Below are positions 56,577 through 64,000 of a stretch of 64,000 bases of DNA, piece after piece. This DNA is from Hanleya hanleyi (Eukaryota > Mollusca > Polyplacophora > Lepidopleurida > Hanleyidae), in contig JAVTVY010010595.1 of the NCBI GenBank assembly GCA_036873755.1, forward strand, positions 248,001 through 312,000, read 5' to 3'. The notes under the pieces were generated by a model. It did not search any database. It worked only from the letters and a program-made list of their open reading frames with translations, and was not told the origin of the DNA. Each line of letters starts with the position of its first letter. Positions within the stretch are counted from its first letter, which is position 1. The position numbers and the translations under genes were made by a program.

Positions 56577-59419
56577 AAGCCGAGCCAGGTAATCAGAAGT
56601 CTGATTTTGATCAGACGGAAAGTGTTGACAACACAGTGACTCCAGGAGATGTTGAATTAAAGGATGACAACTTGCCGGATACTGGCCGTGTGTCGGATCA
56701 GGATACACCTGTGCAGTCTGTGGATTCCTTCATTAATCCTATTCACTCGGGTGTAGATGTAAACTTTACACCAAATGAGGAAGTAATGATTGAATTCACA
56801 GAGGAAGAAAGTAATCAACAGTCTTGTTGTAATAAAATTACCTCGAATTAGGAAAAGGGGGAAAAGAGAATACTCTAGATATCAAAACCGGCAAAGAGCC
56901 TAAAATAGGCGATACTACCTCCACTCATGCTTTCTGATGAGGAGTATGTAAAGTGTTATGATCGTCCGTTAAAAGGCGAGACTTCCTTGAATCAAAGGTC
57001 GAAGGACTTGTTGGGACAAGAGAGAGAGAGAGAAAAAAGTTTATAAGAAGGAAAGTAAAAAAGACAAGAGAGAACAACTGAAAAACAAAAAGAAAGTTCA
57101 AAAAGAATTAGCCAAAATAAAACGTTAACATACGCTAAGTTAACCTTATATATCTTGGCTTGGGCAGTTTTGTATATTATTTCTTGATACATACTAAAAA
57201 TGGCTCAGTCAACAAGTATCATTTAGTGGAATTGCAGAAGAGTTTGCCCAAATTTGAATGAACTCCAATTATTAACTCAAGATAATGAAGAAAGCAGATA
57301 AAGATAAATTAAATTTCGCCAATACACACCTTATCATTCCTAAGTTTTAGACGAAAATGGAAAAGCTACAGGCGGCTCTTCAATATTGGTTAAAATGGGT
57401 GTTTTACACAGTCCTGTTGATTTAGTGACACATTTACAAGCTGTAGCAGTTCGTATTACCTTGAATTCTGTTTTCACATTATGCACGGTGTACATACCTT
57501 CTTCTGGTAGTCTCCGGCTTAGTGAACTTCAAGATCTTTACGATCAGCTCCCGAACCCTTGTTTAATGATGGGTGATTTTAACGGTCGTAATATCCTCTG
57601 AGATAAAGAAGACAATTGTAAAGGTAAAATTCTTGAAAATTTTATATCAAATAATTCTTTGTGTATTTTTAATGATCGTTCTTATACACATTTGTCCTCA
57701 GCTCATGGAACCTATTCAGCATTAGATATCTCACTTTGCAACCTGACTATTCTTGAAGAATTTTCCTGGTCTGTTCATGATGACCTTTGTGGAAGTGATC
57801 ACTTTCCCACTATCCTAAACGCTGTTCATTCAGCTGATGACCCTCATTCCACAAGGATTAATTTCAAGAAAGCAAACTGGCCCGAGTTTGAAAAGCTTTG
57901 TTCACAAAAACTACATAACATATAAATTGCTTAAAAGCCAAATGCACGAAAGCTCTAGATTTGTTGAAAGTAGTTGCCAGCTATAAGTGTTCGTTCCAAA
58001 CTCGATTATGGTTCTATTGTTTACAATGGTGCAAGCAAGTCAAACTTGGCAAAGCTAGATCCTATTCTCCATCAAGGACTAAGACTTTGCCTCGGTGCGT
58101 TCAGAACATCACACAAAGAAAGCTTGCATGTCGAAGAGGGTGAATTTCCTTTAGAACTAAGGAGAATTAAATTATCGCTGCAATATATCACACAACTGCG
58201 TTCGAACCACTCAAATCCTGCATATACCTGTGTTTTTAACCCTCAGTACGCAGATTTCTATTCACAAAAACCCTCGATTATTCCACCTCTTGGAATCCGT
58301 ATGAAACCACACCTTGTAGCAGCTGGTATTAAAGTTAGTAAAATTTTACTTAACGAACTCTTGCCAACTCCACCATGACAGTTAGCCACGCCAGAAGTAG
58401 ATATTTCACTGACTATATATAAAAAGGCAGACACGAGCCAGCTCGTGTATATACAAGAATTTGGTCTACTGAGAGAGAAATACAGATCACATCAGGCTAT
58501 TTATACAGATGGTGAGAGAGTAGCATGTGCTACTGTCTTTAGTTCCAAAACTAAAATGCATCGTCTGCCAGGTAAAAGTTCCACTTTTACTGCAGAAGCG
58601 AAAGCTCTATTATCGACTTTAGAAGGTATTGGCTCCACTAGAAGGAAAAAATATGTCATATTCTCAGATTCACTGTCATGCCTTAAAGCAATTAAAAGGA
58701 GAAATTCAACTCATCCCACCATCTTGAAAATTCTACAATTATATGACGTCAGATTTGATCAACAGATTGATATTGTGTTTTGTTGGGTGCCTAGTCACGT
58801 TGACATCAAAGGCAACACTGAATCTGATAGATTGGCTAAGGAAGCTCTAGATGAAGAAGTTGTTCCTGTTGGAATCCCATACAGCGATTTCAGACCATCT
58901 ATCTGTGCTTATGGCAGAAAGCTGTTTCAATCTTTATGGGATACTATGGATAATAACAAACTTCACGAGTTAAAAAAAACCTGTTGGTTATACACATCTG
59001 AACAGTCAGAAACGTTTCGATCAGGCCAGGATTAGACGATGTAGGACCGATCATACACGATTAACCCACGAATATGAACTAAAACAGGAGCCGGTTCCAA
59101 GGTGTATTCCATGTCATGAAGACCTCACGGTGAAACATATTCTCATAGACTGAATATATTTTAAGATTGTAAGAGATATTTTTTATCGAGCAACTACGCT
59201 GGAAGATCTTTTTAGCCGAGTAAAAGAAGATTGTATTTTAGATTATTTTAAGAGAGATTGGTTTGTTGTACAAATTTTAATGTTGGTATCTGTTTTAACG
59301 CATTAGTTTACTGAGTTGTTGAATTGAATACTTAGAATTTTGCTTGATCGTCGCTATATAGCTGAAATATTGCTGAATGGGACGTTAAACCTTAATTCCC
59401 CCTCTCTCTCTCTCTCTCC
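56577..59419 (+). mobile_element. LINE-A copy L, 3' part (ORF1 end, ORF2, 3' UTR)
   Basis: The copy resumes in ORF1 at AAGCCGAGCCAGGT and passes through a GTTAACATACG junction (subfamily without TAATG). ORF2 has a large internal deletion at about 57918, where AAACTACATA joins ACATATAAATTGC; this removes the linker and most of the RT with a few bases of shared sequence. It ends in the 3' UTR and a CT tail at 59419, followed by the duplicated TTGAACTAGGCTA. Confidence 0.88.
57201..59279 (+). pseudogene. LINE-A copy L ORF2 remnant (EN fused to RNase H, RT deleted)
   Basis: The endonuclease part is damaged at the start: ATTTAGTGG puts a stop in place of Gln in IIQWNC, and the FCLNE motif is deleted near 57287. 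Open blocks are 57386-57601 (VYIPSSGSLRLSELQ, GDFNGRNIL) and 57659-57925 (CGSDHFPTIL). After the deletion, 57974-58378 carries the RT thumb region (LDPILHQGLRLCLGAFRTS). RNase H (58445-59035) has IYTDGER with GSKD deleted, AEAKALLSTL, FSDSLSCL and GNTESDRLAKEALDE. The C-terminal CIPCHEDLTVKHILID motif is near 59108 and is followed by a stop. Confidence 0.82.
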
Positions 59420-59432
59420 TTGAACTAGGCTA
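59420..59432 (+). repeat. right target-site duplication of copy L
   Basis: TTGAACTAGGCTA after the CT tail of L. From here the 5' UTR of copy K continues (TTGTTCGGCCTGCACCTGAG). Confidence 0.93.
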
Positions 59433-59634
59433 TTGTTCGGCCTGCACCTGAGGTTCACTGTAAGAGTGTATTGTTGTACTGTTTATATACAGTATATACC
59501 TTTGGAGTGAGGCTCCCTCGGGGGTAGTCAATGCTCACTCTGTGGGGAGGCACACTGTTGGAATGTGTGCGTGTCACTATTTATATTGTATATTTCAAGT
59601 TTTATTGAGACTCCCTAGTGGGATTTTTTTTATT

Positions 59635-60918
59635 ATGGCGTTTAGAAAGTTTGATAAGTCACTGATCCTAAGCCTCCTGGGCCTAGAGAAGTCTAATGCG
59701 ATTGATAAATATCGCGCATTAAAAGACACTGTTGGATCAGGACCGTCAGTCCTTACAGGTCTAGTACAGGTATCAAATACCCTGTGGAACGTCACACTAG
59801 CAAAAGAAATTCCCAAAATTCGCCTAATGCTGGAAGGCATTCGCGTTGGAGATCAACGTGGTCATTTTGTAGAAATAGATCCTGGGAAATTGCTAGTAAA
59901 GATGGAAGGACCATGCGATTTCCCAGACTCTGCGATCAGAACTGCATTTGAATTCTATGGTGATGTTCTCTCTATACAGAAAGTGATCCATTCGTTTGAT
60001 AGAGAGGTTGAGACAGGAGTTCGAAGAATTTGGAGGTCGAAATTCAAACGTACTCTTCCTTCTTCTATTTTAGTTGGGAGGTATGAGACTTCCTGTATGG
60101 TATAACGGTCAATTAAACACATGCTTGTGGATCAGAAGATCACATGAACTGGAGATGTTCTTTGAAAAATAAATGCTTGATTTGTCATGAAGAAGGACAC
60201 TTTAAAAAAACCCTGTTAGAAGGCCAAAAAGGTTCCTGGATATACCGTAGCTAACAATGAAAAAGATGATTCCCCAGGTCCACGCCCTGTTCCGCCCGCA
60301 GAAGTTCGAAAGGGACTTTACGCCGAGGCTCTCCAGCGGAAAAAACCATCAAGCTCTAGACTTATGGAAGACTGTAGGCTCTGATGGCAAGTACACCAAA
60401 CGTCACCAGGAGATAGTCTCCGGCGAGAAAACCATAAGAGAGACCGAGAAATGGTCAAACCACTACAAGTCTCTCTTTGATGAGATGGAGCAAGATTATG
60501 GTTCGGAAGATGAAGATGTCAGTGATAGTGAGGTCTGCGGTGGTGTGTATGCCGAGACAGATGATCAGGAGTCTGGTGATCAGAAGTCTGCTTCTGATCA
60601 GACTGAAACTGTTGACATCGTTTTGTCTCCGGGAGATGCTGAATTGAAGGGTGACAACTTACCGGATACTGGTCGTGTGTCGAGTCAGGATGCCCCTGTG
60701 CAGTCTGTGGATTCTTTCTTTAATCTTATTCACTCTGGTGTAGATGTAAACTTTACACCGAGTGATAAAGTAATGAATGCATTAACAGAGGAAGAAAGTA
60801 ATCGACAGTCTTGTAGTAATAAAACTACCTCGAATCAGAAAAAGAAAAAAGAGAATACCCTAGATATCAAACCCGGCAAAGAACCTAAAATAGTCGATAC
60901 TACCTCCACTCCTACCAG
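59635..60918 (+). pseudogene. LINE-A copy K ORF1 remnant
   Basis: ORF1 starts MAFRKFDKSLILSLLGLEKS at ATG 59635. It is open to about 60105 through LMLEGIRVGDQRGHFVEIDP. There an extra G (GTTGGGAGG) shifts the frame before the knuckles. The first knuckle is damaged near 60115 and the second region (CLICHEEGHFKK in shifted frame) is near 60177. The second open block, 60257-60967, has a repeated acidic/Gln region (DDQESGDQKSASDQTETVD) and FTPSDKVMNALTEEESNRQS. Its last residues come from the fusion to the RNase H segment and are not ORF1. Confidence 0.8.
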
Positions 60919-61205
60919 CAGAAGCAAAAGCTCTATTATCAGCTTTAGAAGGTATTGGATCCACTAGAAGGAAAAAATATGTCATATTCTCGGATTCACT
61001 ATCATGCCTTAAAGCGATTAAAAGTGAAAATTCAACTCATCCCACCATCTTGAAAATTCTACAATTTTATGACACTAGATTTGATCAACAGATGGATATT
61101 GTGTTTTGCTGGGTGCCTAGTCACGTTGACATTAAAGGCAATAATGATTGGCTAAGGCAGCTCTAGATGAAGAAGTTGCTCCTGTTGGAATCCCATACAG
61201 CGATT
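60918..61205 (+). pseudogene. LINE-A copy K RNase H fragment
   Basis: In shifted frames the sequence encodes AEAKALLSALEGIGSTRRKK, VIFSDSLSCLKAIKS and IVFCWVPSHVDIKGN, the middle of the RNase H domain. A small deletion removes TEADR near 61143 (GGCAATAATGATTGGC). It ends at the copy N insertion. The first motif (TDGSKDG) is absent because of the deletion at 60918. Confidence 0.82.
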
Positions 61206-61407
61206 GGAGCCCGGATGTAGAGAGATTGAGAGTCGGACGTGTTTTCACTTCGCTCCGAGAAATTTGTCTAATTCTGCGGATTTCAGCTGATCTTAGCTCT
61301 GATTTTTGTGTAATATATTTTGTGAATACTTTTGGCAAATACCTGTGGTGAAAGTTTAGAATTATTTCTCAGTTTTTTGCTGTTCATTGCGTTTTTCTGA
61401 CTTAGTC

Positions 61408-62646
61408 TAGTGCTGGAAGGTATTCGCGTTGGAGATCAACGTGGCCATTTCGAGGAAATAGATCCAGAGAAATTGCTAGTAAAGATGAAAGGACCATGCG
61501 ATTTCCCAGATTCTGCGATCAGAAGTGCTTTTGAGTTTTATGGGGATGTTCTCTCTGTACAGAAGGAGTTCTATTCGTTTGATGGAGAGTTTGAGACGGG
61601 AGTTCGAAGAATTTGGATGTCGAAATTCAAACGTGCTCTTCCTTCTTCTAATTTAATTGGAGGTATGAGACTTCCTATACGGTATAACAGTCAAGTAAAA
61701 ACATGTTATACTTGTGGATGAGAAGATCACATGAACTCGAGGTGTACTTTGAAAAAGAAATGCCTGACCTGTCATCAGGCAGCACACTTTAAAAGAACCT
61801 GTCCAAAAGCCAAACAGGTTTCTGGAGATACCGTAGCTAACGGCAGAAAGGGTGGTTCCTCTGGTCCTCGCTCTGTCCCGTCAGCAGAAGTCCGAGGAGG
61901 ACTTAGCGCCGAGACTCTTCAGCGGAAAAAGCAACAAGCTATGGACTTATGGAAGTCTGTAGGCCCTGATGGCATACCTATCAAACGTCATCAGGAGATA
62001 GTTGCCACCGGGAGCAATGAGAAAACCTCAAACCACTACGAGCCTCTCAGTGACGAGATGGAAGAAGGTTGTGGTCCGGAAGATGAAGATGGCAGGTGAT
62101 CAGAAGTCAGGCGGTCAGGAGTCTGATTCTGATCAGGCTGAAAGTGTTGACAACACATTGACTGCAGACAACTTACCGGATACTGGCGGTGTGTCGGCTT
62201 CGGATACACCTGTGCAGTCTGTGAATTCCTTCATTAATCCTATTCACTCTGGTGTAGACGTAAACTTTACACCGAATGAGGAAGTCATGAATGATTTCAC
62301 AGAAGAAGAAAGTAACCAACAATCTTGTAGTAATGAAACTACCTCGAATCAGGAAAAGGAGAAAGACAATTCCCTAGATAGCGAAACAGGCAAAGAGCCT
62401 AAAATAGTCGATACTACACCCACTCCTACCAACGAATCATCCATGCTTTCTGATGAGGAGTATCATGAATGTAATGATCGTCCGTTAAAATGCGAGACTT
62501 CCTTGAATCAAAGGTCGAAGGACTTGTTGGGACAAGAGAGAGAGAGAGAGAAAGAAGTTTATAAGAAGGAAAGTAAAAAAGACAAGAGAGAACAAATGAA
62601 AAATAAAAAGAAAGTTAAAAAAGAATTACCCAAAATACAACGTTAA
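61408..62646 (+). pseudogene. LINE-A copy N ORF1 remnant
   Basis: The open frame 61410-61721 begins LEGIRVGDQRGHFEEIDPEK and ends where TGA replaces TCA just after knuckle 1's CYTCG. The next frame, 61731-62099, completes HMNSRC-like MNSRCTLKKKCLTC and knuckle 2, CLTCHQAAHFKRTC. A deletion near 62096 shifts to 62002-62646, which carries the acidic C-terminal half (DEEYHECNDRPLKCETSLNQ) and the lysine-rich tail KKVKKELPKIQR. It stops at TAA 62644-62646. Confidence 0.8.
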
Positions 62647-62716
62647 CATTCACTAAGTTAACCTTATATATCTTAGCTGGGCAGTTTTGTATATTATTTC
62701 TTTATACAGACTAAAA

Positions 62717-64000
62717 ATGGCTCAGTCACCAAATATCATTCAGTGGAATTGCAGAGGGGTCTGGGCAAATTTGAGCGAACTCCAATTATTAACTCAAGAT
62801 TATGAACCATCAGCTTTTTGTCTCAACTAGACCTTTCTGAAGAAAGCAGATAAAGATAAATTTAAATTTCGCCAATACACACCTTATCATTCCTACGTTT
62901 TAGACGAAAATGGAAAAGCTACAGGCGGTTCTTCAATATTGGTTAAAGGGTGTTTTACACAGTCCTGTTGATTTAATGACAGATTTACAGGATTAGGAGT
63001 GAGTGAATAGAATTTAACGTCGCTTTCAATACAGATTTACAAGCTGTAGCAGTTCGTATTACCTTGAATTCTGTTTTCACATTATGCACGGTGTACATAC
63101 CTTCTTCTGGTAGTCTCCGGTTCAATGAACTTCAAGATCTTTACGATCAGCTCCCGAAATCTTGTTCAATGATGGGTGATTTTAACGGTCGTAATATCCT
63201 CTGGGATAATGAAGACAATTGTAAAGGTAAAATTCTTCAAAATTTTATATCGAATAATTCTTTGTCTATTTTTAATGATGGTTCTTATACACATTTGTCC
63301 TCGGCTCATGGAATCTATTCAGCATTGGATATCTCTCTTTGCGACCTTCCTATTCTTGAAGAATTTTCTTGATCTGTTCATGATGACCTTTGTGGAAGTG
63401 ATCACTTTCCCACTGTCTTAAAAGCTGTTCATTCTGCTGATGACCCTCATTTCACAAGGTTTAATTTCAAGAAAGCAAATACTACAATCAGTCTCCTTCG
63501 CTGATGTTTCAGATCCTATGCAGCTATTCTCAGATATGTTGATAGAAATTGCCAACCAAACCATTCCCACATCTTCAGGAGTTGCACATATTAAGAAACC
63601 TTGGTTTAATGATGACTGTAAAGAAGCAAGAAAATGTAGGAAGAAGGCTGAACGATATTTCCGCCGACATCCTAATCCTGAAAATTTGAAAGATCTCAGA
63701 GTTACAAGAGCTAAAGCTCGTAGAACCATGAAACAGAATAAACGTGATTCTTGGAGAAATTATGTTCTAAGATAAATACTCATACTCCTATAACAAAAGT
63801 TTGGAATATGATCCAAAGAATAAAAGGTAAAAGCTCCAAGTCCAGCTTTCATCATCTCAACGACGGAAATCAAGTGAATACTGACAGAGTAGAAATTGCA
63901 AATAAATTAGGAGAAACAATTGCCAAAAACTCTTCATCGGAAAATTATGTACCTAAATTTCAAAGTTTCCAAAAAAGAGAAGAGAAAAATGAAATTAAAT
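62717..64000 (+). pseudogene. LINE-A copy N ORF2 5' part (endonuclease and linker)
   Basis: It starts at ATGGCTCAGTC (62717, MAQSPNIIQWNCRGVWANLS). TAG replaces GAG in FCLNE, removing the catalytic Glu, and a 2-base loss follows near 62946. The 41-bp insert lies at 62990-63030. The frame 63064-63372 has VYIPSSGSLRFNELQ and GDFNGRNILWDNEDN, and ends at a TGA in EEFS*SVHD. CGSDHFPTVL follows. A deletion near 63479 removes WPEFEKLCSQK. Frame 63440-63775 covers the basic linker. The RT lies beyond the window. Confidence 0.82.
62990..63030 (-). mobile_element. 41-bp micro-retroinsertion with 11-bp target duplication
   Basis: Extra DNA splits LINE-A ORF2 and is flanked by perfect ACAGATTTACA repeats (62979-62989 and 63031-63041). 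On the minus strand it reads ATTGAAAGCGACGTTAAATT and ends CTATTCACTCACTCC. It therefore holds the GCGACGTTAAA tail motif followed by a TTCA/CTCA repeat instead of (CT)n. It is best explained as an extremely 5'-truncated insertion of a related SINE or LINE. Confidence 0.85.

Larger units (their letters stand above)
59433..61205 (+). mobile_element. LINE-A copy K, continuation (5' UTR end, ORF1, RNase H piece)
   Basis: Copy K continues with the end of the 5' UTR and ORF1 from ATG 59635. At about 60918 ORF1 (TTSTPTS) is fused to the RNase H region of ORF2 (GCAGAAGCAAAAGCTC), so the end of ORF1, the endonuclease and the RT are deleted. It is cut at 61205 (CAGCGATT) by the 5' end of copy N. The remainder of K must lie beyond the window. 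Confidence 0.87.
61206..64000 (+). mobile_element. LINE-A copy N, 5' part, runs off the window
   Basis: The 5' end is GGAGCCCGGATGTAGAG. The 5' UTR is fused at about 61408 (GACTTAGTCTAGTGCTGG) to the middle of ORF1, deleting the rest of the 5' UTR and the ORF1 start. ORF1 and ORF2 follow to the window end. The ORF junction is GTTAACATTCAC, so it lacks the TAATG overlap. It carries a 41-bp insert with an 11-bp target duplication (62979-63041). Confidence 0.88.

Noticed and set aside
1..64000. CRISPR array, bacterial operon or phage region
   Set aside because: No regularly spaced repeats, ribosome-binding sites or bacterial genes. Reading frames are LINE domains typical of animal genomes.

Overview
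The window is eukaryotic, AT-rich repeat DNA. I found no intact host gene. Almost everything belongs to two families of non-LTR retrotransposons (LINEs), inserted into each other over many rounds. The genome is most likely that of a marine lophotrochozoan, probably a mollusc. The main hint is the 3' tail of the dominant family (GAAATATTGCTGAATGCGAC + GTTAAA), which I recall as a tail motif of molluscan SINEs and LINEs. That placement is recall, not a search result.

LINE-A (my label) accounts for most of the window, nearly all on the + strand. Its consensus is about 6.1 kb. It has a 5' UTR starting at (G)CCCGGATGTAGAGAG and an ORF1 with two CCHC zinc knuckles. ORF2 carries an APE endonuclease, a reverse transcriptase with an FVDD active site, an RNase H and a C-terminal CCHC-like motif. 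The 3' UTR contains a stem-loop and ends in (CT)n. I count copies A (223-5734), C (8134-13076, ORF2 half inverted), D-E-F (13459-19016), G-H (21615-30470), I-J (33741-42867), K (48361-48932 + 59433-61205), L (48933-50380 + 56577-59419), M (50417-56525) and N (61206 to the window end). None has both ORFs open. G and M are closest to intact.

LINE-Q (my label) is a Tx1/L1-like family, always on the - strand here, present as old fragments: Q1 (5735-8040), Q2 (19017-19640), Q3 (31200-32520), Q5 (32892-33727 + 42881-43030), Q4 (44210-46790), Q7 (47397-47512 + 47821-47990) and Q6 (47990-48360). A tRNA-Glu 3' half abuts the 3' end of Q5, and a tRNA-Glu 5' half lies at the 5' side of Q4. This suggests target-specific insertion into tRNA-Glu genes.

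Main observations. (1) All four 5'-truncated LINE-A copies (E, F, H, J) begin exactly at the (CT)n tail of a preceding copy. Composites G-H and I-J are each flanked by one shared target-site duplication, as expected for template jumping during one integration. (2) The right side is a nest: K holds L, L holds a ~75-bp R element, R holds full-length M, and K is cut again by N. Two of these steps have clean 13-14 bp duplications. (3) ORF1 and ORF2 overlap as TAATG in one subfamily. (4) A 41-bp insert with a perfect 11-bp duplication sits in N. (5) Copy C carries an in-place inversion, and copy F a snap-back hairpin.

Unassigned intergenic DNA lies at 1-222, 8041-8133, 13263-13458, 19641-21254, 21491-21601, 30484-31199, 43031-44058 and 46819-47396.
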